A DNA stretch of 64,000 nt from Marthasterias glacialis (Eukaryota > Echinodermata > Asteroidea > Forcipulatida > Asteriidae), in the NCBI GenBank assembly GCA_911728455.2, contig OU452236.1, forward strand, positions 8,550,171 through 8,614,170. Direction: 5' to 3'. A program made the position numbers and the translations under genes. The notes beneath the pieces were generated by a model. That model worked only from the letters and a program-made list of their open reading frames with translations. It was not told where the DNA came from and did not search any database. Below, one piece after another: positions 23,523 through 35,399 of this stretch (the first letter of the stretch is position 1; every line of letters begins with the position of its first letter).

Positions 23523-23600
23523 TTAGGGCTAGATAGCTCAGTTGGTAGAGCATCGGTACGTTTAACCAGTGATCGCAGGTTCAAATCCCGCTCCACTCAA
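23523..23600 (+). mobile_element. tRNA-like SINE head (family D)
   Basis: Contains gatagctcagttggtagagc (A box) and aggttcaaatcccgctc (B box). The acceptor arms do not pair (5' gggctag against 3' ctccact), and the anticodon arm is poor, so a SINE head is more likely than a tRNA gene. A related copy is at 40265-40410. Confidence 0.6.
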
Positions 23601-23674
23601 GTTTTCTTTGGTCACCCCAAAATATGTTTAACTTTTCACGTTTTTTTTGGGTATGGTCTCAGAGAACGCTTGGC

Positions 23675-23806
23675 TCAGTTGACACTCGGTGGCAGCAGAC
23701 TTACCGCGTCACTTTCCATTGTGCCGAGTTCTGAGCATGCGCACATTTCCGAGTCCAATGGATTTACCCCGTCTGCTGCCACCTAGTGTCCCTAAAAGAT
23801 TCCCAA
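23675..23806. mobile_element. foldback element, family K
   Basis: The arms cactcggtggcagcagactt and gtctgctgccacctagtgtc flank a centre with ttccattgtg and gagcatgcgcac. About 132 bp. Confidence 0.85.
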
Positions 23807-24675
23807 TACCATAAGACACGCCAGTATTAACCAGATTAACCAATGGGAAATCCAAAAGTTTGTCATACACCTAAATTGGCTGCACGCACGAACTGTCTCA
23901 AAGCAGATATGCAACGATAACTACACACAGCATTATCCGAGTTCTACTTCTACGTTACATTTGTAATGTTCTCATTTAAATTTTCTCAAACATATGGCTG
24001 TAATTAAAAACAACAATATTTCTGAGAACAATAGGCCGTATTTTTGACAGCAAGAGGGCCCAATGCTAATTCCATTTTGAAAGTAGAAAAATAATTTCAA
24101 AACATTAAAAATACAACTTCTCCCAGCGGATATCTTACACTTATTACATTGTAAAACTGTCAATAAAAAAAACCTCAAAAATTGTATATTAACTGCTTTA
24201 TTACAGCTCTAAATGCATCTGGTTTACCACACTATTTCTATGGTTTGACCCCCAATCTACCCCCAAAGGGCGCCCTCTTGCAGTCAAAAATAAGGCCTAT
24301 TGGTCCTCATCCCAAATTCATAAAAAGTGTTCAGATTGAAGACGAAACTCTTAAAATTTTGCAATTATTACCAACTCAATAAGGGCTTAGAGTGTTCGGA
24401 CATTCTGATTAGTTGTAATTTTGATCAAATGGTAGTGTTTAATCTGTCTTCAATCTATGATAAAGACATGGTTGGCGCTGTTTAAAACCGGCTTGCGCGT
24501 AAAAAGAAAAACAACATTAATAATCTCATGCGTCCACGTGTGAAGTGTACATATGTGAGACATGCCCGTAAAGCAAATTTGAACAATTATAATAGTTGTG
24601 AGATGGCAAGGGGGAAGACGCAATTCAGTTTCAATAATCATTAATTCATAATGATTTTTGACATGTTTAAAAAGG

Positions 24676-25152
24676 CGATCTTTACGAATGAGACGATCTT
24701 TACGAATGAGAAAAAAAGGGTTACTTGGTCTTAAGCGAGTGTTTTAGACTGAGCAGGGTCTTGGTGGTGGGATAATGGACCGGTCTTAAACAGCATGGAG
24801 GACTTTGCCATATCTTCAAGCAAACTTGAATCCTCTATTCTGATTGGTCGATCCCTAGCAACAAGAGTGTGATATATTGTCATATTGCACGGCCCATATC
24901 ACATCCTGTTCTCCAACGCGCTGTTCTACAACTCCCATCTTCAGAATTCATTGTAAATTCACTGTAAATTCAAAAGTGGCGCGTTTTCTTGAAAATAAAT
25001 TCGTTATCACATGTGCGCTCATGTAATACGAAAAACGATCTTTACGAATGAGAAAAAAAGGGTTACTTGGTCTTAAGCGAGTGTTTTAGACTGAGCAGGG
25101 TCTTGATGGTGGGATACTGGACCGGTCTTAAATAGCATGGAAGACTTTGCCA
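24676..25152 (+). repeat. direct repeat, about 345-bp period
   Basis: A block from gatctttacgaatgagaaaa to agactttgccat occurs at about 24692-24812 and again at 25036-25152 with few changes. The intervening 24811-25033 is a copy of the segment at 25962-26150. Confidence 0.85.
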
Positions 25153-25625
25153 TTATCCTTTTTATTCCCTTATCACATAAGTACATATAGTATTTGGGCA
25201 GTCAGAGTATTCGATCTGTCATTATATCTCAGTCGAAAATCTAAAAAAAAAAAGTCAGGATGTTATAAAACCCTGAAGCTATTTTTCAATTATTTAACAG
25301 ATCTAAAAATTTCTACAGCTTTGTCATTTTTCTATCAAAATCTACTGCTAAATTAGTCCATTGTTTCATCCGAATGAGCATTGTTATCAAATTCATGTGA
25401 CTAATTTAAAAACGGGAAGTCCCCAATTACAGAAACCCGTTTGTAATGAATGATTTGAAATGTCTGGATCTATATTGAGAAAAAGACGACTTAGACTGCT
25501 AAAAAAAACTCTGTCTCGACGGATGTGAGTAATTACAGGGTATCTCATTAAACGAACATAAGGGTACACACGTATCATGACATTTTTTAAAGATACATGG
25601 AACATCATCATGTCATTATTATCGT

Positions 25626-26073
25626 TTATCTTCAAGCAAACTTGAATCCTCTATTCTGATTGGTTGATCCCTAGAAACAAGAGAGTGATATATAGTCATA
25701 TTGCACGGCCCATATCACACCGTGTCATTATTATCGTTTATCTTCAAGCAAACTTGAATCCTCTAATCTGATTGGTCGATTCCTAGCAACAAGAGAGTGA
25801 TATATTGTCATATTGCACGGCCCATATCACACTGTGTCATTATTATTATTTATCTTCAAGCAAACTTGAATCCTCTATTCTGATTGGTCGATTCCTAGCA
25901 ACAAGAGAGTGATATATAGTCATATTGCACGGCCCATATCACACTGTGTCATTATTATTGTTTATCTTCAAGCAAACTTGAATCCTCTATTCTGATTGGT
26001 CGATCCCTAGCAACAAGAGTGTTATATATTGTCATATTGCACGGCCCATATCACATCCTGTTCTCCAACGCGC
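25626..26073 (+). repeat. 112-bp tandem repeat (4 units)
   Basis: Units begin ttatcttcaagcaaacttga at 25626, 25738, 25850 and 25962, exactly 112 bp apart, and carry tctgattggt, gatatat and cacggcccatatcac. A single unit is at 24811 and a diverged inverted one at 41205-41295. Confidence 0.93.
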
Positions 26074-26121
26074 TGTTCTACAACTCCCATCTTCAGAATT
26101 CATTGTAAATTCATTGAAAAT

Positions 26122-26267
26122 AAATTTGTTATCACATGCGCGCTCGTGTAATACGGAAAACATAGCGCGTCTGTGTCCCATATCCAACTCGGCCAGCAGC
26201 CTCGTTGGATATGGGATGCAGAAACGCTATATTTTTTACGTATTCCACTCACGCTTGTGTGATAACT
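26122..26267. repeat. foldback with cccatatccaac arms
   Basis: The arms gttatcacatgcgcgctcgt and acgcttgtgtgataac, and internally gtcccatatccaac/gttggatatggga, are complementary around ggccagcag. A half copy (cgtcccatatcaaac) is near 41350. Confidence 0.8.
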
Positions 26268-26364
26268 ACTATTATTTCTGGTAATAAGCCAAGGATGCCT
26301 TAATCACTGTAGCTCGGAAGCCCGAGGAAACCGGTAGACAAGGTTGCTTGCAATGAACCAAAAA

Positions 26365-26575
26365 CACCCAGGTAAACCCCTACTCTTCCAAGAGAAGTTT
26401 CTGGGTTCGTTTACACGCATTTCCTATCCTAGTAAAAGAGACCTTTGGCTTTAGGTCCCATCTAAAGCACAAAGAAATTGGACACAAGCATCGTGACCAG
26501 CTGGGCCAGGATTCGAACCCCCACTCTGTGAATGACAGAACTTGAATAAGGTGCACTAGACGGCTCAGCCACGAC
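26365..26575 (-). mobile_element. SINE family C, partial
   Basis: On the minus strand it has a tRNA-like head with B box gggttcgaatcct and a body complementary to gtaaacccctactcttccaa, as at 17045 and 31234. Confidence 0.7.
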
Positions 26576-26679
26576 GCAAACAACCAAGACCGATTCCAAG
26601 AAATAATTTACTGCCATGGGGCCGTTACTAATCCAAACCAACTTTAAGTCTGTCAGGGCTGGGCAAACAATGTGCATGC

Positions 26680-26932
26680 TGATCAAAGACTATAGAGCGC
26701 CAAAGGCGCAAGATGGGGGAACTCTGGCTGAAATGTGAAATCTCACTGGACGCCATTTCAGCAAGTAACTCTATTGATACAACAACAGATCAGTGCAGAC
26801 AATGACCATTGCTATCAATGGGGAACAAAGCATTCACTTGCCGAAATGGCGCCTATGCGTATTTCATGATCCAACAATAGATAGAGCTCCAGTCCCCCAT
26901 CTTGCACCTTCGGCGCTGTATAATCTTTGATG
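26680..26932. mobile_element. foldback element with gcaagatgggggaactc ends
   Basis: The ends gatcaaagactatagagcgc and the complement of gcgctgtataatctttgatg pair. The inner pairs are gacgccatttcagcaag/cttgccgaaatggcgcc. A diverged relative begins near 42682. Confidence 0.8.
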
Positions 26933-27154
26933 CTGACCTAACAAATATTTGTTTTTAGAAGAGTGAATACATTTCCAACCCCTGTTTTACTAAACACACC
27001 AAATAACCAGCAACTTAGGCGGTCACGTTTGAATGAAAACAACAAAAGCTGTTTACATGTTGTCCGGATTTTTGGTCATAACATCCATAAATTCCATCCA
27101 TTAAATTGTTGTGGTACTCGACAGGATTCAAACTGGCCTCTTGTCACCGGGCAC

Positions 27155-27380
27155 GCTCGGTGGTCTGGTTGGTAAGACGTATACTCCAGAATGCAGGGGT
27201 TGTGGATTCGAATCCCACCGGAGCATTATGCCTGTTGATTTACAGGATTCCATCTGGCCTCTTGTTACTAGGGGGTCATGGGTTCGAATCCCAGCCGAGT
27301 AGTAAAATCTATTTCCTGCAGGACTCAGGCAAAGCACCTAGTATACAGTTCTTATATCAAATAAGTTGGGGATAAGGAGA
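27155..27380 (+). mobile_element. SINE family A, rearranged
   Basis: The head ggtctggttggtaagacgta and B box ggattcgaatcccacc are followed by a second B box (gggttcgaatcccagcc). This looks like two fused units. Confidence 0.7.
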
Positions 27381-28734
27381 CCACCCCCAAAAAAATAATA
27401 CCCTTATTTTAATTGCTGTAATCAAAATAAGCAATGTTTAATTTGGAAATCATCAAGTGCTATTTCTTGACTTTGCCAGCATTTCTTTTGGAGGAATGTA
27501 GTGGTACCTGCTTGAGCTTTTGGATTGAAACTATTCGTATGTTCCTTTTCAACTATGACCAATCCTGCACTTTGATTTTTGAAACTTAGCAGATTCCCTC
27601 CGGCCTCAAGTTTCAAGGTTCTCTGCGTTTATTTGCGTTTTCAATCACTACTGTCTACTTACACTGGCTATGCAAACTAACCTAAAAATCCTTAATGACA
27701 AGATGTACATGCATGCAAACATTTGAGTCAAATTTCATCACTGGCCCCCCCCCCTAAAAATTTGCCTATGAAGTAAGGAATCTGCTTCTTCCATTTACAG
27801 TAAACGGCAACGTGAAATTGGGATCTGACGCCAACAGCCTCAGTTTTTGCTGATCGAAGGATCAGTTACATCTTCAGCAGGCGAAACAGGTCAGTGTGAA
27901 AAGCGTACGAGTCGTGCCCATACATCAATGAACTCCACAGACTGACAAACTGGGAGGTCTACAAACAATATCAACTTGATATAGACTCGGTCCCCCCCCC
28001 CCATTCCTCCTCCATCTCCCCGGTCCGTGATAAAGCTGCCTTGTGAAGATGGATAGATACTGCTACTGATTCCTGAGTGCTTCTCAGGTGTCTGGATCTA
28101 CATTCTGGGATGTTCAATTGGAATGAGATGTTTCCAAGGAGCAGTGAGTCATCCTTACCTCTCTGTAACCCAACTCCCCCCGCCCTTGTCTCCCAGATTC
28201 TGAATCTCTATTGACATGGTGCCTGTCCTACAAAGTGCAGGATAGTGTAGACAGGAAGAAGGTAGCTATACAAGGGATGGTTCACAACTATGAATGATAC
28301 ATCTCTTCACCTAGAGCTGATGCAACCCATGGGTGACATTATACACAAAATAAAAAATCAGTAGACTGATCCATTAAGACCCGCCTACCCTAGCAACTGC
28401 CTAGCAACAGCACATGGTGTGACTTTCTTGCCACGATGGCAGCGGTGGTTCGGTTGCGGTCGCACACACGTATCGGATACACACACGTACATGGTTTTCG
28501 TGAAAGGTATGGATTTAGTTTTGTGGCCTTTTGAGCAGTGCCTTGAGTCCAAAGAACAATGCAGACAGGAACACTGTTTAACCACTTTTACATGACTGTA
28601 CAGGGACCACTGCTGTGGGATTTGCACCACCAGAAATACAAAAAAAATTAAACAATACAAAAGTTAGTACGGTTGTGTGTACTGTTGTGTGTCAGAACAA
28701 TGGCCGCCGTTTGTTTAATTTTCTAATAGGATTA

Positions 28735-28875
28735 GTGTGACATCATAGAAATAATAGATGTAAATTTATTTTTGCATCGGGGATAAAGAATAATATTGGT
28801 GCTTGTGAATTTTTTCACAGAACTCGAAAAAAGTACTGAGTATACAGTGCTTAACACACATTGGTGTACGGGTGA
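28735..28875. mobile_element. SINE family A tail fragments
   Basis: Contains the inverted tail motif taatagatgtaaatttattt with gcatcggggataaagaa. Next to it, in plus orientation, is ctgagtatacagtgcttaac with cacattggtgta. The head is absent. Confidence 0.55.
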
Positions 28876-30054
28876 GAAACACAAATAATATCATAGAAAA
28901 AGTTTAGTAAAATACAAAATATAAACCGCTCTTTTCTCTTTTTTCCCTTTTTTCCATTCTTTTCTTCCAATAGTTAAAATGTTCACAGTATTTCACAAAT
29001 ACTACAGGAGACGTTTCAAATGAATATTCCCGTCCCAGGACAGAAAAACCCCAAACAATATATGTACCAACACCAAATTCTACACGGAGCACCTGCCCAC
29101 ACTACAATGCAAAGACCACAGCTTAACCTGAAATTGTAGTACCCAAAACACTCTGGAAAAAATAACAATTTTTCTTCCACCCACCACAAATCCCAACCTG
29201 TATGTAAACAACCCCATGGAATTTGTGGGTCAATTGCTCAGCATGGTGTACACACATGAACATTCTTGTCCTCATCGGGTTACCGGTGGTCAATAGGTGG
29301 TCCCCCCCCCCCCCCTCAGGGAAGTCCCTCAGCTGCCACAAAGTGGTTAGCATGACAAATGAGAGTCGGTTTGAATCTCTAACAAGATTGTTGAGAAGGA
29401 AAGCGGCAGGATATGAGAGTGGAGTGTGAACAAACTTTATGATCCCTGTCCCAGTTCAGAGCCCTTGGAGGTAGGGGGGGGGGAGAGGGTATTTTCAGGC
29501 TGTTGCAGATTCTGGTGTTCTTTTGTCTTTCTGTGTGGGCGAGGTGAGTGAACCAGTACAACCTCAAACATTTGTGACAGAACGAAGCTTTGTTTGATTG
29601 AGAGGAAAACAACCAAAAAAACAGAGAAGGAATACGAAGCTAAATGCACAAAAGGGGAAAAGCAAAAACTAATCTTAGCAAGGTCCTTGCTCTATGGTTT
29701 ACGCAACCCGGCTCCAGTTGCAATCACAAGGAATGCTGACCTATGACCCTTTGCCATCCCAATACTGACAACAGTCCATGATTCAATATAATTCCGTTCA
29801 ATTCTACATCTATTTCCACTTTCAATTTACAACAGTAAGTGCTAACAGAGAAGTAGTATTAATATGACCACCAGAAAATGGTGGCAATGTCCACGACAAG
29901 CCAAGGATTGTAGCAGTTTGCTTTTGAAAATAATAACAGACGCTTTAGTTTGGCACCTTAATCCATTCACCATGTCTGTGAGCAAATGCTTCCAGGTCAA
30001 GACATGCAAAATGCCAGTGCAGAAAAATGCGGGTATATCCCCCTCCTACAATCA

Positions 30055-30300
30055 GTGGCGGCACTAGGGGGGGGGGGGGGGGGGCCAGTTATTTTTTTTG
30101 CCCCCCCCCCAGTTCCCATCTCAATTTTTTGCCTATGTCCGAAATTGAGCTTAACTGCTTTTCAGCACTACATAACTACAATTAAATATTTTTGTTAGCA
30201 CCCCCTAAAGTTAAGCTTTCCCCCCCCCCACCCCAGATTAGCAGATCTGGTGCCGCCGCTTTCTACAATCCCCCCCCCCCCCCCCCCAAAAAAAAATCAT
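30055..30300. repeat. G/C-run repeat pair
   Basis: A run of 18 G (30067-30084) and C runs at 30103, 30222 and 30270 lie in a segment starting agtggcggcactag and ending tggtgccgccgct. The ends are complementary, so this is a foldback of the family at 18482. Confidence 0.65.
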
Positions 30301-31233
30301 TACAATAAAAAAATCAGGAGCCCGTGTATCTGGTAAGACAATTTCAGTTTAAGATACATCAGAATGTTTACCAGAGCTATTCTTATCCAGTTTCCTTAAT
30401 GAGCAACAGTTTTACACACTTTTTTTTTGGTTTGTTTCCATCTGCTTCAACTGTAGCCACCAACGATTGCCCGTCCTGTCCCAGGCACACCTGCAAGTTG
30501 CTTTCTTTCATCCTTCCATGGACGTTGGCACAGGATGTAGAGCGGTAATAACATCAACAATGTTAAATGTCACGCTGAATTCCTTTTGGGTGAAATATGG
30601 TCTGTTTATATACATCTCACATCTGTACACGTCCCAAGACGAGTAAATAACTGAGGCAAAAACATGTTTATCAGAAGAGACATAATGAGAACGCATTATG
30701 ACCCACCCCCCCCCCCCCCCCCCCCCTCCCCGTAAATTGAATGCTCAAATTTAACGACGGGATGTATTTTGAGGACTGATGTCCGTGTTCACGTATGTGC
30801 TCGACGGCCCAGGCATCAGACGAAATTCATCATGAGCTCTCTCTCATACTTAAGGCTGCGTGAAATGCAATTTCATGGTTAACATATTGCTGAGTTTTAT
30901 GGAACCGGACAAAACTGAACTCATTATTAAAAAAGTAGACTGGGGGGGGGGGAATCATGTTAATTAAATGGGAAGGAATCGGACAAAATTAAACAAAGGG
31001 GGGGGGGGGGCTGACAGGTTTATAGGTTCATGCATTTATTGGAAGAATTTTCAGGCATAGCTACATTTATATTGAAATCATGGCACTGTCACCTCCGGAT
31101 AACCCCTAGCGTTAGAGATTTTAAGGAGCTTCTGGAAACAGTATCCTCAGCACTAGAAAAGTACATCAAAGAACAGGATTTCTTTATACCTGGAGAAAAT
31201 AACAAGTATTTTTTTGTTCACCAGATAGTTATA

Positions 31234-31643
31234 GTGGTGTGGCGTGGCCGAGCGGATAAGAACACCGGACTCAAGATTTGGTGTTCCTGATCAGCAGAGT
31301 GTGGGTTCGAGTCCCGGTCGTGACACTTGTGTCCTTCAGCGAGACACTTAACTATTATTGCTGTGTCCTTCGGATGGGACGTAAAGCTGTAGGTCCCGTG
31401 TGTTATGTAATGCACGTAAAAGAACCCAGTGCACTTATCACAAAGAGTAGGGGTTCGCCCCCGGTGTTCCTGGTTTGATCAGCTGCAGATTGCGCCACAG
31501 CACCTTGTAAACCGTTACATGGTGCTATGTAAAGGAACAGGTCTCATACTTTAAAATGTAACTCCACATACCTTGCAGGAAAAAAATACTTAGCGCTTTG
31601 AGATGCACATCGGGTGTGATAAAGCGCTATATAAAAACTGTGT

Positions 31644-31645
<2 letters not shown>
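31234..31645 (+). mobile_element. tRNA-Leu/Ser-like SINE, family C, full length
   Basis: The head gtggcgtggccgagcggata (A box) and gtgggttcgagtcccggtc (B box) are followed by gtgtccttcggatgggacgt, gtgcacttatcacaa and a tail with gcgctttgag and aaagcgctatataaa, leading into an ATT microsatellite. Copies are at 17045-17310, 26365-26575 and 53585-53770. Confidence 0.87.

Positions 31646-31719
<74 letters not shown>
31645..31719 (+). repeat. (ATT)n microsatellite
   Basis: About 25 uninterrupted ATT units forming the 3' tail of the family C SINE. Confidence 0.97.
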
Positions 31720-31720
<1 letters not shown>

Positions 31721-32639
31721 TAAAAGAGTCTGAATTCAGTTGAAAGTCTTAAATTTGTCATCCCTGTTTTATACTAAGTCATTTTAGGTGGTCAGCAGCT
31801 TACACCAGCTGATAATTTGTTAAATTTATGCAAGCATTATATGTGGACGCCCCATGCCCAAAACAGGGCACTTCCTGCCTCAAAAGCTCCGTTTCTCATC
31901 CATATGACGAGCAAATAAACCTAGTTTGAGTTTGGAACCGAGTGTCACAACCTACAGGAAGATCGCCCCCTTGCTATTAACCCAACCACAACCACAAACG
32001 GAAATCACTCCATCTTCACACCAATTCTCAAAAAAAGCTGGTCCCAAGAATGTCAGAGGTCAAAGGTCCCCCCACACCCCTGGGAGCCAAATGTAGGTCG
32101 TTCGGTTTGTTTGAAGAGGCTGCTGCACCCTTTAGGCCTGGGCTTCACCTTATATGGCCACAAAGCACATGAGGAAATTCCAATTTGTTCGCAGGTTTTT
32201 GTGTACGTGCACATGTCCCCACTTAGTCATACCCCTAAATAAAGACAACTGTACTTGGAAACTACTCTGTGTAAGCTGGGGGGCTTATACTGTTGGCATC
32301 GATTCTCTGTAACTTCATGTTGGATTTGGACTACATACATGCTTTTTGATGGAGGTGGGAGTGAGGGTAGTGGAACAAGGTCAATGTGCTCAGAAGGTCA
32401 CGCACTTGCACCTTTAATCTGAGTGGCCACAAACAAACAACAAGCTGAAACAGCTAGCAAAAAGCTAAAAGTCCCCATAGTTTTACACCGAGCAGGTGTA
32501 GGAAAAAAGCTGAATTTCAGGGTGAAAATCTAAACAACAACAAAGCTGAAATCAGCTCAAAAGATAATTATTTCCCCCCCCCTGAAACACATGTATTACC
32601 TTATCTTCTCATCCATTCACTTAGTGGTGTAAACCAGAC

Positions 32640-32815
32640 ATTGTCATGGGGGGGGGGGGTCAAGGGGGGGACAAAGACATAACTTGAGGTGCTATTAAAT
32701 GTATCGAACCATTCATTAGTGTATTTTTTTCATTCTCATTTTTTTTGTTTGGGGGGGGGGGAGGCAAGGGTTCTGAGCAGGGGGGCTCCCTGCCCCCCTC
32801 TGGTTACGCCACTGC
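32640..32815 (+). repeat. G-run repeat, family of 18482
   Basis: G runs at 32649 and 32752 are followed by ccctctggttacgccactg, matching the right end of 18482-18665. Confidence 0.6.
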
Positions 32816-32887
32816 CTTCATTGCATCTGGTCCAAAGGCCAGTACTGGGAGATACTCTCTTCAAACCTTTTTTCCCCTGTACTGCTA

Positions 32888-32999
32888 GGGTGCGTTTTCA
32901 CGGCTAGAACCGGTAACTGTATTGGTTACTGGCCGGTGATTGACCACTGGCTGATCCAACCGGAACAGTTATCGGTTACGTCCGTGAAAACGCATCCCC
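32888..32999. mobile_element. 112-bp foldback element
   Basis: The ends gggtgcgttttcacgg and ccgtgaaaacgcatcccc are complementary, and the interior has paired accggtaac and gttatcggt motifs. It is compact and probably non-autonomous. Confidence 0.82.
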
Positions 33000-33724
33000 A
33001 CACTTTGGAGCTCCCTATCTGTTTCTTCTTCAAATGAGGCTTCGGACAAAAGCGTTTTACTTCTATCGCTCTGCCGTCATGTTCCAATTCAATTTATTTC
33101 AACGGCCGACTGAAATAATACTAATAATCATAATTACTATTTGCTACAATGATCAGACTCATTCTCAAACTGCTTGAATCATGCTGTACAATTAATTAGA
33201 CCTCCAAGCAACATGCACCTTACAATGTGATCACACAGACTTTGACGTCCACACAGAACCTTTGCGCACATGTATACATTGCAAAAAAAAAAAAAAAAAA
33301 ATCCATATTTTTTATATCAATATTTGTGTTGGCTCCCAAGGTTGAATTCGCGAGAGCTTGATCTGAATTGAAGATGAGGATTCTGTCGGGAGGTGGGGGG
33401 GGATGAGGGACGAGGGTGGAAATCCTTGACATGGGAGGGGTGAGAATGAGGTCACATAAGATGATGATAAACTACATGGCCGGAGCCTGGGAGGAAAGTG
33501 TTTTTGCCTCTGACGTCATTTTTCTGATAGGGAACGGAATCCCTGCTACCCAAACCCATTATGCCGGTATCATTCATCACCCTATTACAGCCTGAGACAG
33601 TAATTTGTCAGCTGTACATTGACATGAATTCGGGATGTGTCAGACGGAACTCGGCAATACCCTCACACCCCATTTGTAAAGCACTGTAACTCAACGCTTT
33701 CCCGATTAACATTATTTTATTTTT

Positions 33725-33850
33725 TTAATGCAATTCGCCCATTACAAGGCCAAACGCCACTTGAGGTGTGGACTACTTTTTGAAGGGATAGAAACCTGCC
33801 CCAATGCGTAGAAACAAGACATGGCGAGATATAAACGCAAGTCTCTTAAG
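33725..33850 (-). repeat. dispersed repeat, inverse of 63040-63165
   Basis: About 125 bp, including gcaattcgcccatta, gtgtggactactttttgaag and ggatagaaacctgcccc, is the reverse complement of 63040-63165. Confidence 0.8.
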
Positions 33851-34155
33851 AACAGGGAGGGGTAAATGAATCCGAAAGACGCCACAACAACAACGAAGTA
33901 CCTTTGGCTGGTGTACAGACTCTTATGGCATTTGTCACCTCACACCCGGACATCAAGCCCGATCCTACCCAACAAACACCAGCCCAATTATCAAATTGTT
34001 CCACTCTCAATACACTGTGTCCCATCGTGGATAAAAGCAGATGATCTGTGATTTGATCTACATCCATTATAAACATCAAGAATGACAGACACAATCACGC
34101 CAAATATCTGTCTAGGTACAAATACAGGGAATTAGCCGTTACTTTCCTGACAGCT

Positions 34156-34312
34156 ATGGGAGACTTTTGGACGGTCCTTTTTTCACGGTTCTCACTAGTC
34201 AGTACGCATGAACAGAACCTTGCGGGCAATACTGAGCATGTGCGTGCATGCTCAGAACTGTAAAAAAGGACCGTTGCATCTGCTGCCGCCAGCGTCTCAA
34301 AAAGTCTCCCAT
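34156..34312. mobile_element. foldback element, family K2 (CTGGCGGCAGCAGAC)
   Basis: The ends atgggagacttttggacggt and the complement of tctcaaaaagtctcccat pair. The interior has acggtccttttttcacggtt and gcatgctcagaactg. Relatives are at 51945-52097 and the split copy 48178-48297 plus 48968-49012. Confidence 0.8.
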
Positions 34313-34318
34313 TGGAAG

Positions 34319-34482
34319 TAATAGACCATTCTGGCCTGCCAATCAAACTGAGCGCATTGACCAATTGGATGACGCCTTTTGGTCATGTGACCTCGGTCAA
34401 ACTCGGTCACACGTGCAGCGTAAACGTACGCAAACTAAGGTGTGTGGGCGGGGCTTGATGCCAAAGCCGGAACGGTCTATTC
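34319..34482. mobile_element. TAGACC-ended element
   Basis: The ends aatagaccattctggc and gccggaacggtctatt are complementary with one or two mismatches. It directly follows a family K2 foldback. Confidence 0.65.
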
Positions 34483-34554
34483 TCTTCAGGGCCGGCACTG
34501 AACTTCATATTTTAACCAGTTAGCTTTTAGATTGAAACTATCATTTTGTTTTTA

Positions 34555-34800
34555 TTGGATGTGATAATTGCATCGGGGACAAGAAGACGATTTGTGTTTT
34601 CACCCATCCATTGATAATAATCAGCACCGTATACTCGGTACTTTTTTAAGTCCTGCAATCAAATTCCACAGGTATACTACTCGGGTGGGATTCGAGACTG
34701 TGACCCCGCGCATTCTAAAACAGACATCTTAACCATGAGACCACCGTGCGTGCCGGGTATCAAGAGGCCAGTTTGAACCCGTAAACTGGGGGGGGGGGGG
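34555..34800 (-). mobile_element. SINE family A, near-complete
   Basis: On the minus strand the head tggtctcatggttaagatgt and a degenerate B box are followed by cctgtggaatttgattgc and the cccgatgcaattatcaca tail. Confidence 0.75.
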
Positions 34801-34884
34801 AGGAGGGGGGCCTTTCCTGCAAGACTCAGGAAAGCACTGAGTATACAGCGCTTATCACACACCTCAGGTCTCATATTAACCCAT

Positions 34885-35105
34885 AGCATCTACAGAAATT
34901 GCCCTGGTGCCCTATGCTATTGCCGTGGTGCCCTATGCTTTTGCCGTGGTGCCCTAAGCTTTTGCCTTGGTGCCCTGTGCTTTTGCTGTGGTGCCCTCTG
35001 CAAAGTTCCAATACAAATTTACAATCTCCTCCTAGAAGTGCCCCTTCAAAGAGGAAAAAATTGCCGTGCCCTTTAAGAGCGCAGCTCACGGCCTGCATAG
35101 GTGTG
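34885..35105 (-). repeat. family G repeat with internal 22-bp minisatellite
   Basis: Inverse of 505-675. Between 34905 and 35005 the unit gccgtggtgccctatgcttt is repeated about four to five times at 22-bp spacing. It ends near cggcctgca. Confidence 0.8.
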
Positions 35106-35399
35106 GAGTAAAACAAATAACAGTATTTGTTTTGGGTCTTTTTCCAATTGTAATTTCCAATGCTGTACATATACTTTGTCTTTACTTCCAAATTAACATT
35201 CTGCGTTTGAATTTCTCTAAGTTAAAGAGAACCCAATCACACACAGTAGAGTCTTTTTTTATAAATGTTGATGAATCATATCTACATTTTTATCCGCGCC
35301 CTTCAAATGTAAGCCTATGGAATATCAGCCCCCCCCCCCCCTCGGGTAACTTTACAATGTTCCCTTTGACGCCTTTGTCTAGTATGTAAATTAAATCAA

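Noticed and set aside
23523..23600. Functional tRNA gene
   Set aside because: The A and B boxes are present, but the acceptor arms do not pair, the anticodon arm is weak, and a relative exists at 40265. A SINE head fits better.
25626..26073. CRISPR-like array
   Set aside because: Units are 112 bp, contiguous and without unique spacers. Other tandem arrays here fail for the same reason.
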